Positions 34,118 through 42,328 are shown, counted from the stretch's first letter. The stretch: DNA of 48,893 nucleotides from an uncultured Lachnospiraceae bacterium (GCA_910585215.1 CAJUDQ010000009.1:41746-90638), one strand, 5' to 3'. Numbers and translations: made by a program. Notes: generated from the letters alone by a model not told the origin.

Positions 34118-35077
34118 TTACAGTTCCAGATAAGCGGCTCCCCATGTAAGTCCACCACCAAATCCGGCAAGAATTATTTTCTTTCCCTCTGCAAGTTTTC
34201 CTTCTTTTCTGATTTCATCCAACAAAATTGCTATGCTTGCCGCTGAAGTATTTCCATACTTGTCAAGATTGACAGGCATTTTTTCCATATTCACTCCCAA
34301 TCGCTTTGCAACACTGGCAATAATCCTTACATTCGCCTGATGAAGCAGAAAATAATCAATCTCTTCCAAAAACACTTCTGCTTTTTTAAGAACAGCGCCG
34401 ATACATTCAGGAACTTTTTTAACTGCAAACTTAAATACTTCCTGACCATTCATTGTCATATAATAATTAAGCTTTTCTTCTCTTCGAACAATAAAGTTGC
34501 CAAGCCCTGTTTCTCCCGCCTTTAACGCCTCTCCTCTGTCTCCGTCTGCTCCTGTTTCCGATACATAGCGTTTCGCAGAATCCGCTGCCACCACTGCTGC
34601 CCCCGCGCCGTCACCAAACAGTACACAGGTGCTTCTGTCTGCCCAGTCTATAATTTTTGACAACGTCTCAGCTCCAATTACAAGAATATTTTTATACATT
34701 CCTGATACAAGACATGCATTTGCAAGATTCAACGCATACAAAAAACCGGAGCAGGCAGCGTTGACATCCAGACAGGATGCATATTTGGCCCCTATCTTTT
34801 TTTGCACCAGACAGGCGGTATTTGGCATAAGTGCATTTCCTGTCATAGTTGCCAGCAGAATCATATCCACCTGTTCTGCTGAAATGCCGGCATCCTCCAG
34901 CGCGGCAAACGCCGCCTTTGAAGCAAGGTCTGAAACTGTCTCTCCTGCTGAAATTCTTCTTGTTCGAATTCCTGTTCTTGTAGAAATCCACTCATCATTT
35001 GTATCTACAATTTCCGAAAGTTCCTCATTTGTAACAATCCTCTCAGGAAGATAACTTCCTGTTCCCAATATTTTCAT
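34118..35077 (-). CDS. fabH: 3-oxoacyl-ACP synthase III (FabH)
   Basis: FabH starts fatty acid synthesis by condensing acetyl-CoA (or another short acyl-CoA) with malonyl-ACP. The 319-residue protein has the catalytic triad: Cys109 in N-A-A-C-S-G-F, His in L-L-H-Q-A-N-V-R-I, and Asn in Y-G-N-T-S-A-A-S. D-E-W-I-S-T-R-T-G-I near residue 28 is the usual CoA-binding segment. It stands about 6 kb upstream of the fab operon, with its own promoter, and ppa follows. Primer specificity cannot be told. Confidence 0.95.
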   Translation of the reverse strand: MKILGTGSYLPERIVTNEELSEIVDTNDEWISTRTGIRTRRISAGETVSDLASKAAFAALEDAGISAEQVDMILLATMTGNALMPNTACLVQKKIGAKYASCLDVNAACSGFLYALNLANACLVSGMYKNILVIGAETLSKIIDWADRSTCVLFGDGAGAAVVAADSAKRYVSETGADGDRGEALKAGETGLGNFIVRREEKLNYYMTMNGQEVFKFAVKKVPECIGAVLKKAEVFLEEIDYFLLHQANVRIIASVAKRLGVNMEKMPVNLDKYGNTSAASIAILLDEIRKEGKLAEGKKIILAGFGGGLTWGAAYLEL

Positions 35078-35095
35078 TGTGTACCATCCCTTATG

Positions 35096-35112
35096 ATGAC
35101 ATATCCTGTCAT
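35096..35112. promoter_or_regulatory. Inverted repeat at the fabH promoter
   Basis: ATGACA (35096-35101) and TGTCAT (35107-35112) form a perfect 6-bp inverted repeat over 5 bases. It overlaps the edge of the proposed fabH -10 and the start point, where a repressor would block initiation. It differs from the acpP candidate operator. Confidence 0.4.
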
Positions 35113-35140
35113 GATATATCTCATTCTACTATTTTTTCAA
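35111..35140 (-). promoter_or_regulatory. Candidate sigma-A promoter of fabH-ppa
   Basis: On the minus strand TTGAAA (35135-35140) and TATCAT (35111-35116) are 18 bases apart, each one mismatch from consensus. The -35 lies inside the 3' end of the NTPase gene. Confidence 0.5.
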
Positions 35141-35662
35141 CTTCTCTTCTATATTCAGAAGCACTTCATCTGGCGACATATTATCAAGATCATAAAATAA
35201 AACATCTCTTCTTTTTTTAATATCCGAAGTAACACTGTTATTGATATTTTTCATCAATATAAAAACCAAATTATCACTGTCAAGTATTTTATTGATATAA
35301 TCTGTGAATTCCTCTGATGTATCCTCGCCTCTTCCCAGTTCATCCAGAATAATACAATTATATTTTTCCTTATCTGCTGTCAGGACATTTTTCAGACATT
35401 CGACTCCGAAGCTGTCATACACTTCTTTGAGCTGTACTCTGATTTTTCCCTTGCGCAGCGAGGTCTGAATTGGTATATTGTTGTGATAACCCTGCAGCTC
35501 GGCAATGCTGTGAATATAATATCCTCTGAACTCATTCTCAATAGTAAAATCCTTCATACGAAATCCTATAGGAGTCAGTCCCATATCCTCAACAATCTGG
35601 TCAAAGAGATATGATTTCCCCGTATTTGACTGTCCTGCAATTATAAATTTGTTTAACATCAT
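35129..35662 (-). CDS. P-loop NTPase resembling the THEP1/NTPase_1 family
   Basis: The ATG at 35662 with GGAGGT 9 bases upstream is preferred over a TTG two codons earlier. The protein (177 residues) begins with a Walker A motif A-G-Q-S-N-T-G-K-S at about residues 8-16. It continues with G-F-R-M-K-D-F and an H-S-I-A-E-L segment, a Walker B-like I-I-L-D-E-L-G-R-G-E in place of the family's D-E-I-G-x-M/G-E, and a C-terminal helix. This order fits the nucleoside-triphosphatase family (PF03266), but similarity is modest and a small ATPase of another kind is possible. It is cytosolic, with a consensus promoter, divergent from rpsT. Confidence 0.6.
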   Translation of the reverse strand: MMLNKFIIAGQSNTGKSYLFDQIVEDMGLTPIGFRMKDFTIENEFRGYYIHSIAELQGYHNNIPIQTSLRKGKIRVQLKEVYDSFGVECLKNVLTADKEKYNCIILDELGRGEDTSEEFTDYINKILDSDNLVFILMKNINNSVTSDIKKRRDVLFYDLDNMSPDEVLLNIEEKLKK

Positions 35663-35729
35663 TTTCAATATACCTCCAGTAGTTTGCTGGCAAATAAATC
35701 TTGCCTACATCTTTTGACAATACATCACA

Positions 35730-35758
35730 AGTATACGCATAAAAACGCTTTATGTCAA
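35730..35758 (-). promoter_or_regulatory. Sigma-A promoter of the P-loop NTPase gene
   Basis: On the minus strand TTGACA (35753-35758) and TATACT (35730-35735) are 17 bases apart. It is back to back with the rpsT promoter; the two -35 elements are 19 bases apart. Confidence 0.8.
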
Positions 35759-35777
35759 TTATTTTTTCAAAAAGTGC

Positions 35778-35806
35778 TTGACACATATCAGGTCGTAATA
35801 TAAAAT
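35778..35806 (+). promoter_or_regulatory. Sigma-A promoter of rpsT
   Basis: TTGACA (35778-35783) and TAAAAT (35801-35806) are 17 bases apart. The leader to the rpsT ATG is about 105 bases. Confidence 0.8.
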
Positions 35807-35828
35807 ACAATTCAGGTTTGCATGGTCC

Positions 35829-35887
35829 GCATATGTTCTTAGTATGCAAACGTTAGCAGCAGGCCCAATCTCTCTCAAAAGGCCTGC
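35829..35887 (+). promoter_or_regulatory. Structured 5' leader of rpsT
   Basis: Two hairpins can form in the leader: GCATA (35829-35833) with TATGC (35843-35847), and GCAGGCC (35859-35865) with GGCCTGC (35881-35887) over a 15-base loop. Ribosomal protein leaders often bind their own protein. Whether this is such a site is inference from position. Confidence 0.4.
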
Positions 35888-35918
35888 AAGAGGATTTGTA
35901 TAATGGAGGAATTAAAAA

Positions 35919-36182
35919 ATGGCTAATATCAAGTCAGCAAAGAAAAGAATCAAAGTAACTGCAGTGAGAACTGAAAGAAACAAGGCAATTCGTTCAAAAG
36001 TAAAGACCGCTATGAAAAAAGTAGAAAAGGCTGTTGCCGGTGGCGATAAGGCTGCTGCTGCAGAAGCTTTAAGACTTGCTACCGTTGAAATCGAAAAGGC
36101 TCAGACAAAGGGTGTGTATCATAAAAATAATGCCGCAAGAAAAGTTTCACGTCTGGCTCTGGCAGTAAATAATATGGCTTAA
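35919..36182 (+). CDS. rpsT: 30S ribosomal protein S20
   Basis: S20 is a primary binder of 16S rRNA in the small subunit. The 87-residue protein is basic and alpha-helical and begins MANIKSAKKRIKV, the family hallmark; the C-terminus has the H-K-N-N-A-A-R-K-x-S-R-L motif. The ATG at 35919 follows TGGAGGA. It is one of two plus-strand genes here. It converges with holA, a pairing also known from other Firmicutes, and has its own promoter, leader and terminator. Confidence 0.97.
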   Translation: MANIKSAKKRIKVTAVRTERNKAIRSKVKTAMKKVEKAVAGGDKAAAAEALRLATVEIEKAQTKGVYHKNNAARKVSRLALAVNNMA

Positions 36183-36193
36183 ATCCATTTTTG

Positions 36194-36217
36194 GTCCCGA
36201 CTTTGTCGGGACTTTTT
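36194..36217 (+). terminator. Intrinsic terminator of rpsT
   Basis: GTCCCGAC (36194-36201) pairs with GTCGGGAC (36205-36212) over a TTT loop, followed by TTTTT. It ends 3 bases from the holA stop and lacks a U-tract on the minus strand, so it serves rpsT only. Confidence 0.93.
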
Positions 36218-36219
36218 AT

Positions 36220-37194
36220 TTATGCGGAATATTTTATCAATATCATTTCCACTCCCGTTTTTTCTTCCATTCTGCCATTTTTAATATCTTCTTCCACACA
36301 AAGGCACTCCTCCAATGCCTTTTTCACATCCTCTCTTCTGAATTTTTCCGACTGGTTCAGAACCTTGTTTACGATAAAAGGTGCAAGTGCAAGCTTTTCA
36401 GCAATGGCTTTTCTGTCCATTCCATTTTTAAACAGCTCCTTGGCTTCCAAAATCATTCGAAACTGTCTTGACAACATATACAAAATCCGCATTGGAGGCT
36501 CCCTGACTTCTATCATATCGTAATACAATTCCAGTGCTTTTCCTCTGTTTTTATTTCCCATGGCATCTACCATATCAAAAATCTTTGAAACAGCAAGAAC
36601 AGAACATACTTCGCTGATATCCTTCTGTGTGACTTCTTCTCTGCCTATAGTATAGCTGATTAATTTTTCCAGCTCATTGCTGATAATATTCATATCGGTG
36701 CCCGATACAGCAAGAAAATAATCCAGTGTCTGTTTTGTAATCTTTTTTCCCTCCTGATTCAAAATGCCCACAATCCATTTGCCAAGTGTGGATAATGTCT
36801 GTACTGTCAGTTCACAGACATATCCCAGTTCTTTTACCTTTTTGAACATCTTTCCTCTCTTGTCTGTTTCTTCCTCCACAAACACAAGAATTGTACTCTC
36901 TGAAATACGGCTTAGATATTCCAGAATTTTTTCCTCTGTCTTTTTAAAAAATCCCGAATTTTCAACAACTACCAGCCTTTTTTCAGCAAAAAAAGGCATG
37001 GTATCCGCAATTGACATAATCTCGTTTACATCTGCATTCTTTCCTTCAAAATATGCATAATTCATGGTATCTTCCCCACAGACAGCCGCTTTCAGACGGT
37101 CTCTATACTGCTTTTTCAAGTATGCTTCCTCTCCATAAAGAAGATAGATATTCTGAAATGTTTTGTTTTTAATATCCTGATTTATTTTCCTCAT
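36220..37194 (-). CDS. holA: DNA polymerase III, delta subunit
   Basis: The delta subunit opens the sliding clamp within the clamp loader. The ATG at 37194 is favoured over one seven codons earlier; it overlaps the end of comEC by 26 bases and has GAGGA upstream. The 324-residue protein has the N-terminal Y-L-L-Y-G-E-E-A-Y-L-x-K-x-Y segment, the M-P-F-F-A-E-K-R-L-V-V-V-E-N region typical of HolA, and the C-terminal collar helices. Overlap with comEC is the usual Firmicutes arrangement. Confidence 0.93.
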   Translation of the reverse strand: MRKINQDIKNKTFQNIYLLYGEEAYLKKQYRDRLKAAVCGEDTMNYAYFEGKNADVNEIMSIADTMPFFAEKRLVVVENSGFFKKTEEKILEYLSRISESTILVFVEEETDKRGKMFKKVKELGYVCELTVQTLSTLGKWIVGILNQEGKKITKQTLDYFLAVSGTDMNIISNELEKLISYTIGREEVTQKDISEVCSVLAVSKIFDMVDAMGNKNRGKALELYYDMIEVREPPMRILYMLSRQFRMILEAKELFKNGMDRKAIAEKLALAPFIVNKVLNQSEKFRREDVKKALEECLCVEEDIKNGRMEEKTGVEMILIKYSA

Positions 37195-39568
37195 ACAAAA
37201 TTTCCTCATTCCCATTATTTGATTTCAACAAATAGCCAGTGACATAATAATCGGTTCCTTTTTTCCTCTTTGGCACTTTTATTTCAATACATCCGGTTTC
37301 AGCGGTAGTAAACATTTGGGTACAAACTGCTTTATATCTCTCTACTGTTTCCATATGAGGGTGGCCATACCTGTTATTTGCGCCACAGGAAATAACTGCC
37401 AGACAGGGAGTTATTTTTTCTAAAAATTCCCATGAGGAAGAATTTTTTGAGCCATGATGAGGAACTTTTATAATATCTGCATGTGTAAGAAGAGGCAGCA
37501 GCCGTTTTTCTGTCTCTATGCCGATATCCCCTGTAAAATACATGGAAAAACTGTAGTATGACAGCTTCATTACCATAGAGGCTTCATTGATATCATGATA
37601 TATCCCATTGTCAGGACTGATAATATCAATGCTGAGTGTATTGTCTTTCAGGGAAGTATTCTCCTGAACATAACAAACAGATATTCCCTTTGCTTCTGCC
37701 AGAACGACAAGCTCCCGATATGCCTCTTTAAATTGCCGGCAATCCGGCAAAACAAGATTGCAAATCTTTATCATATCTTCCTCTATCATTTCCAATATTC
37801 CATTTATATGGTCATCATCTCCATGAGAGACCATCACATAATCAAGCCTTGCTATGCCTCTGGATTTCAGATATGGAATCACTTTGTATTTTGCTGCATT
37901 TTTTATGGAGCTGCTGCCTGAATCTATCAGATAGGTATGTCCATTTTCATTTTCTACCAGAATACAATCTCCCTGCCCAACATCAATCACAGAAATAAAC
38001 AGAGCCTGATGTTGGGGCCGTAAAAAAATAACAAAAAGCAAAACGGCAAAAAAGCAGCAGGACAGCAAAAGCTTTCTGTAAATACTTCTGCCTGTTTTAT
38101 AAAATCTCATAACAGCTATAAATACTAACAAACTTCCATAAAAGAAGCCAACTTTCAAAAATGTCGGCTTTCCTATCACAACAGATGCATATGGAAGCTT
38201 TTCTGCCTGACTGCATAAAAAATTACATATCTTTACACAGGACACTCCTATTCCACAGACAAATATGCCTGCCTGCGGAAAAACAGCCATAAGAAAAGAA
38301 GCCGCCATGCCACTGAGAAATAAAACTGACAGCATTGGCAGAATCAGAAGATTCAAAAAAACAGAATAGGTGGGAATTTCAAAATAGAAACAGGCTACAG
38401 CAGGAAGACCAACAAGCCACAGCAGAAAACCGGAAAGCACAGATTTTGCAGATTCTTTTTTGAAGTTCTTTTTTTGTCTTTTTTTTCCAAAAAACCACAG
38501 TTCAAATTCGGGATAGATAAATCCCAAAGACACCATGGCAGAACCTGAAAGAAGAAAAGAAGCACTATAAATCGCATATGGATTTTCTACCAAAATCAAA
38601 AGCATACTAAAAGAAACCGCACTTTTAAAATCATACTTCCTGCCAAATAAATCTGCAGTAATCTGCAGCAACATCATATATACTGCTCTTTTTACAGAAA
38701 CTCCAAACCCTGTCATAATGCCAAAACACAAAATTACTGCAAAGCTGATAATGCCGGAGGTAAAAAATGTGAATTTTTTCCTGAAAAGCCTGTAAATCCC
38801 CATTCCCACTATAGACATATGAAGACCGGAAACTGCCAGTATATGTGCAATGCCATTTTTTACATATAAATCTTTTGTTTCCTGTTCCAGTTCCGACTTT
38901 TCACCATAAATAACCGCTTTTAAAACAGAGGCCTCTCTGTTGTTACAGGCACGGTCAATGTTTGCACATAAAAGCTTTCGGATTTTCTGCAGCTCTTCTC
39001 TTATTTCGCTAAAACTATGGTTTTTCACTGTATATTCATGAACTTTCAGCTTCAGAGCAATTTTCTGTTCATAATAATATTCTTTTTCATTAAAATTGCC
39101 TTTATTTGTACAGGGATAAAATTCTTTTTTGCTGCCCTTTACACATATCTTATTTCCAATTTTTAAATCCGGCTGTTCTTCAAATTCCAAAAGAAGCCTT
39201 ATGTTATCCGAAAGAAGCTTTCCTGTATCAAGGGTTGCTCTGTCAGCGGCCAAAATCACCTGCCAGCCATATCCTCTCTCCTCTGTGGAAAGTACTGTTC
39301 CTTCCACTGTCAGATGCTGTTTTTCCGGCAAAACAGCATATTGTTCATATTTGAATTTTAATTCTGTCAAAGCATATCTTCCCAAAAAAAGAAATACAAG
39401 AACAACTGACAGTTCTATCAGAATAAAATCTTTTGTTTTTAAAAGTTTCCTTTTTATCCATATTGCAAAAAGAAACACAAGCAAAACTGCCTGCAGACAG
39501 TTTCTATTTCCTGCAAAAAGCTCTCCCAGCATCCATGCAGCGGCCGCTGTATACAACGGTCTTTTCAT
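37169..39568 (-). CDS. comEC: DNA internalization protein ComEC/Rec2
   Basis: ComEC forms the membrane channel through which single-stranded DNA enters during transformation. The 799-residue protein has an N-terminal DUF4131 region with an OB-like fold (about 30-180), the Competence domain with many membrane segments (about 215-490; landmark A-H-I-L-A-V-S-G-L-H near 241-250), and a C-terminal metallo-beta-lactamase domain with HGDDDH at 582-587, proposed to degrade the non-transforming strand. All parts look intact. The ATG at 39568 follows an in-frame stop directly, and the GGAGG site is unusually far (about 16 bases), so translation may be weak. It lies 40 bases after the histidine kinase gene. 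Confidence 0.95.
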   Translation of the reverse strand: MKRPLYTAAAAWMLGELFAGNRNCLQAVLLVFLFAIWIKRKLLKTKDFILIELSVVLVFLFLGRYALTELKFKYEQYAVLPEKQHLTVEGTVLSTEERGYGWQVILAADRATLDTGKLLSDNIRLLLEFEEQPDLKIGNKICVKGSKKEFYPCTNKGNFNEKEYYYEQKIALKLKVHEYTVKNHSFSEIREELQKIRKLLCANIDRACNNREASVLKAVIYGEKSELEQETKDLYVKNGIAHILAVSGLHMSIVGMGIYRLFRKKFTFFTSGIISFAVILCFGIMTGFGVSVKRAVYMMLLQITADLFGRKYDFKSAVSFSMLLILVENPYAIYSASFLLSGSAMVSLGFIYPEFELWFFGKKRQKKNFKKESAKSVLSGFLLWLVGLPAVACFYFEIPTYSVFLNLLILPMLSVLFLSGMAASFLMAVFPQAGIFVCGIGVSCVKICNFLCSQAEKLPYASVVIGKPTFLKVGFFYGSLLVFIAVMRFYKTGRSIYRKLLLSCCFFAVLLFVIFLRPQHQALFISVIDVGQGDCILVENENGHTYLIDSGSSSIKNAAKYKVIPYLKSRGIARLDYVMVSHGDDDHINGILEMIEEDMIKICNLVLPDCRQFKEAYRELVVLAEAKGISVCYVQENTSLKDNTLSIDIISPDNGIYHDINEASMVMKLSYYSFSMYFTGDIGIETEKRLLPLLTHADIIKVPHHGSKNSSSWEFLEKITPCLAVISCGANNRYGHPHMETVERYKAVCTQMFTTAETGCIEIKVPKRKKGTDYYVTGYLLKSNNGNEEILYEENKSGY

Positions 39569-39608
39569 TTAAAGCTTAATATTTCCTCCTGTCCCTGTGT
39601 CTATAAAA

Positions 39609-40427
39609 CTATTTTTTTATTGGAAATTTTACTGTAAAAATACTGCCTTTTCCCTCTGTACTTTCAAGCTGTACACTTCCAGAAAGCGCTGCTACTGAAG
39701 AAAAAACAATGGAAAGTCCAAGGCCGGTGCCTCCAGCCTCCTGCGATGCCCTTGACTTTCCCCGATAAAATCTCTCAAATACTTTTTCCTGCTCTTCCTT
39801 TGGTATTCCTATTCCCGAATCTGAAATCTTAATACAGCATATGTCTTTTTCTAAAAAAAGCTCTATTTTGACAAAGCCATATTCCACATTATTTTCTAAG
39901 AGATTACTTTCCATGCTATTTGTATATTTTATTGCATTTTCCACAAGATTCATTAAAATTTCTCTTACTCTTCTTCTGTCAGAACATATTTTTATTTCCT
40001 GTTGTGCCTCAAAGCTTAGAGAAATCTTTTTTTCTTTTGCCGCACCGGCAAACAGCCGAACAATATCTTCTGCCAGCTCATTAACGGAAAATTCCGTATT
40101 GTCTATCTGCTGTTCCATATTTTCCAGCCGAATCAAGCTTAAAAAATCACAAATAATATGAGTTTCTCTGTCAGCCTCCATACGGATATCTTCCATAAAT
40201 TCTCTGTACACGTCAACCCCTGCCTCTTCCTGTAACAAGAGTGAATCTGTCAGAACCTTTATGGCGGTTAGAGGTGTTTTCAGTTCATGAAAAACATCCT
40301 CCATATATTTCTGCCTGCTCTTCTCCCTTTTCTGAAAAAATCTGACTTTTTTTACCACAACAGCCAGAGTGATTCCAAGCACAAATACAAGAACAACAAG
40401 CATTGCAAAAAGTATTTTGACAAACAT
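39609..40427 (-). CDS. Sensor histidine kinase, short form
   Basis: The kinase senses an unknown signal and phosphorylates the response regulator encoded just upstream. The 272-residue protein has only one membrane segment (about residues 4-26) and virtually no extracellular part, then the dimerisation helix with His47 in F-H-E-L-K-T-P-L, and the ATPase domain with N-L-V-E-N-A-I-K-Y (N box), D-S-G-I-G-I-P (G1) and G-G-T-G-L-G-L-S-I-V (G2). The lack of a sensor domain puts it among intramembrane-sensing or accessory-dependent kinases. Only 5 bases separate it from the response regulator gene. Confidence 0.93.
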   Translation of the reverse strand: MFVKILFAMLVVLVFVLGITLAVVVKKVRFFQKREKSRQKYMEDVFHELKTPLTAIKVLTDSLLLQEEAGVDVYREFMEDIRMEADRETHIICDFLSLIRLENMEQQIDNTEFSVNELAEDIVRLFAGAAKEKKISLSFEAQQEIKICSDRRRVREILMNLVENAIKYTNSMESNLLENNVEYGFVKIELFLEKDICCIKISDSGIGIPKEEQEKVFERFYRGKSRASQEAGGTGLGLSIVFSSVAALSGSVQLESTEGKGSIFTVKFPIKK

Positions 40428-40432
40428 TATCT

Positions 40433-41119
40433 CTATCCTTTAAAATAATAGCCAACACCCCATTTTGTATGTACATAGCGCGGTTCTCCCGGATTTGGTT
40501 CAATTTTCTCACGAAGTCTTCGAATATGTACATCGACAGTTCTTACATCTCCCGGATATTCATAGCCCCATACAGTATTTAACAGCTCTTCTCTGCTGAA
40601 AACCTTATTTGGATTTCCAACCATCAGCTCCAAAAGGTCAAATTCCTTTGCTGTAAGGCTGATTTCCTCGCCGGATACAAACAGTCGTCTTCCGTCAAGC
40701 TCCATCTTGATATCGCCCTTTTCGAGAATCCTTAAATATTCATCTGAATTATTTTTTGCATTTCTTCTTAAAATTGCCTTAATTCTCGCTTTTACCTCAA
40801 GAATATTAAAAGGTTTTGTAATATAATCATCTGCTCCATATTCCAGCCCCATAATTTTATCCATATCTTCACTTTTTGCTGTAATAATAATAATCGGCAC
40901 ATCTGAGAATCCTCTGATATTCTGGCATACCTCCAGACCATCCATTTTCGGTAGCATAAGGTCCAATAACACCATATCATATTCCTTTTCATTTATCATT
41001 TCCAGCGCTTCTTCTCCATCAAAAGCAGTATCCACTTCCATACCGTCCTGCTCCAGACTGAACCGGATTCCCTTTACTATCAATTTTTCATCATCTACTA
41101 CCAAAACCTTGCTTCCCAT
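40433..41119 (-). CDS. Response regulator, OmpR/PhoB family
   Basis: This DNA-binding regulator is the partner of the short kinase. The 228-residue protein has a receiver domain with the acidic pair Asp9-Asp10, phosphoacceptor Asp53 in L-L-D-L-M-L-P-K-M-D-G and the conserved Lys in D-Y-I-T-K-P-F. A winged-helix domain follows with V-W-G-Y-E-Y and R-T-V-D-V-H-I-R-R-L-R-E-K. It starts 22 bases after comEA. Its targets are unknown; its place inside the com cluster suggests control of DNA uptake or envelope functions. Confidence 0.95.
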   Translation of the reverse strand: MGSKVLVVDDEKLIVKGIRFSLEQDGMEVDTAFDGEEALEMINEKEYDMVLLDLMLPKMDGLEVCQNIRGFSDVPIIIITAKSEDMDKIMGLEYGADDYITKPFNILEVKARIKAILRRNAKNNSDEYLRILEKGDIKMELDGRRLFVSGEEISLTAKEFDLLELMVGNPNKVFSREELLNTVWGYEYPGDVRTVDVHIRRLREKIEPNPGEPRYVHTKWGVGYYFKG

Positions 41120-41141
41120 GATTACCTCACTTCCACCATTT

Positions 41142-41735
41142 CTATATGGTTATTAAACTTTTTATTTTATCAAATGCCCCCTGCTTGATTCCCGAAATAT
41201 TCATAATATCCTCGATGGATGAGAATCTTCCATATTCTTCTCTGTATGAAAGAATTGCATCCGCCTTGGCTTCACCAATCCCCGGCAAAGTCATTAGTGT
41301 TTTTTTATCCGCTGTATTGATATTTACATATCCTTTGTCTGTCATCTCAGACGGCCCCATACTTCCAATAGAGCTTTTTTCAGCTTCCTCCTTTGAATAG
41401 ACCGTTATTTTATCACCATCTTTTACATACGCCGCAAGATTCAGACAATCCTGCGAGGCTTCCTCAGTAAATCCCCCTGCAAGCTCGATTGCTTCATAGA
41501 GCCTTGCTCCCTCCAAAAGTTCATATACACCCGGATTTTTTACACATCCAGTAACAAATATACAAATAGGGCTGACCTCAGATTCCTTTAGAGTTTCTTC
41601 TTCTGAAGTATTCTGTTCTTTGTTTTTCTGTTCGATTATCACAGGTTCGCTTTCTTTGTCCATTGTACAGCTGTGGAGCAGTCCTGCAAAAATCGCAAAA
41701 CAGGCAAACAGAATCGCTTTGTTGTTCCTTCTCAT
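41142..41735 (-). CDS. comEA: ComEA-like DNA receptor: lipoprotein with SLBB and helix-hairpin-helix domains
   Basis: ComEA binds double-stranded DNA at the outer face of the membrane and passes it to ComEC. The 197-residue protein starts with a hydrophobic segment ending L-L-H-S-C, a plausible lipobox (Cys23), so it may be a lipoprotein instead of the usual transmembrane form. Then come an acidic linker, an SLBB domain (about 57-115; F-V-T-G-C-V-K-N-P-G-V-Y) and tandem HhH motifs at the C-terminus (I-N-T-A-D-K-K-T-L-M-T-L-P-G-I-G-E-A-K-A). The ATG at 41735 has AGGAGG. It has its own promoter and heads comEA-regulator-kinase-comEC-holA. Confidence 0.9.
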   Translation of the reverse strand: MRRNNKAILFACFAIFAGLLHSCTMDKESEPVIIEQKNKEQNTSEEETLKESEVSPICIFVTGCVKNPGVYELLEGARLYEAIELAGGFTEEASQDCLNLAAYVKDGDKITVYSKEEAEKSSIGSMGPSEMTDKGYVNINTADKKTLMTLPGIGEAKADAILSYREEYGRFSSIEDIMNISGIKQGAFDKIKSLITI

Positions 41736-41779
41736 TCTTCCTCCTGTATTCCAAAGAGGATTTTCACAAATACACCTAT

Positions 41780-41808
41780 ATTGTAACTAATTATTTACGA
41801 TTTTACAA
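41780..41808 (-). promoter_or_regulatory. Candidate sigma-A promoter of the comEA operon
   Basis: On the minus strand TTGTAA (41803-41808) and TACAAT (41780-41785) are 17 bases apart. It lies in the 83-base spacer after the YdcZ-family gene. Confidence 0.6.
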
Positions 41809-41818
41809 CATCTTTTTA

Positions 41819-42244
41819 CTATTTTTTAAATATAATTATTCCAGCCACCGCTATCAGCAGTCCTATCAGCTTTCTCCACTCAAAATCAACCTTTTCCATA
41901 CCAAACAGCCCAAACAGTTCAATGAGATATGAAACCGCAAGCTGTGCAATTACAATTAAAAGAGCAGATTTGGCAGGCCCTAAAGAAGATATGCTTTTAA
42001 TTACCGTATAAGTAATAAAGGCGCCAATGACACCTCCAAGCAAGGCATATTTGTGGTCCATGGCAAAAAGTTTCCCAAAACTCTCTCTGCCGGTAAAAAA
42101 CCATGCTATCAGGCATACGGCAAAAGCAGTAATCTGAACCCAGCAGTTTGCCACCCACATGCTTGTGGATTTTGTCACATCTGTATTAAAGACTCCCTGT
42201 ACACTCATCAACGCTCCTGAGAGCAGCGCAATAAAAAATCCCAT
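41819..42244 (-). CDS. DMT superfamily transporter, YdcZ/DUF606 family
   Basis: This is an integral membrane protein of 141 residues with about five hydrophobic segments. It has the YdcZ-type start (F-I-A-L-L-S-G-A-L-M-S-V-Q-G-V-F-N), a central W-F-F-T-G-R-E-S-type loop and a C-terminal G-L-L-I-A-V-A-G-I-I-I-F-K-K. Members of this half-sized DMT family often act as pairs; only one copy is seen here. The substrate is unknown. It follows the NYN-LOTUS gene by 84 bases. GGAGG precedes the ATG by 11 bases. Confidence 0.85.
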   Translation of the reverse strand: MGFFIALLSGALMSVQGVFNTDVTKSTSMWVANCWVQITAFAVCLIAWFFTGRESFGKLFAMDHKYALLGGVIGAFITYTVIKSISSLGPAKSALLIVIAQLAVSYLIELFGLFGMEKVDFEWRKLIGLLIAVAGIIIFKK

Positions 42245-42328
42245 CGTTCTTAATTCCTCCGATTTTAAATAAATATAGAGAAATTATTCCCTGAACTTTT
42301 TATTTTCATTCTGCATTTACAAAAATTA

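Noticed and set aside
35601..35849. An 82-residue minus-strand ORF upstream of the P-loop NTPase
   Set aside because: It overlaps the NTPase start and both divergent promoters, has no ribosome site and looks like chance.
39609..40427. Histidine kinase considered as truncated
   Set aside because: It has a sensible start, a membrane segment and all catalytic boxes. Short kinases without a sensor domain are a known class.
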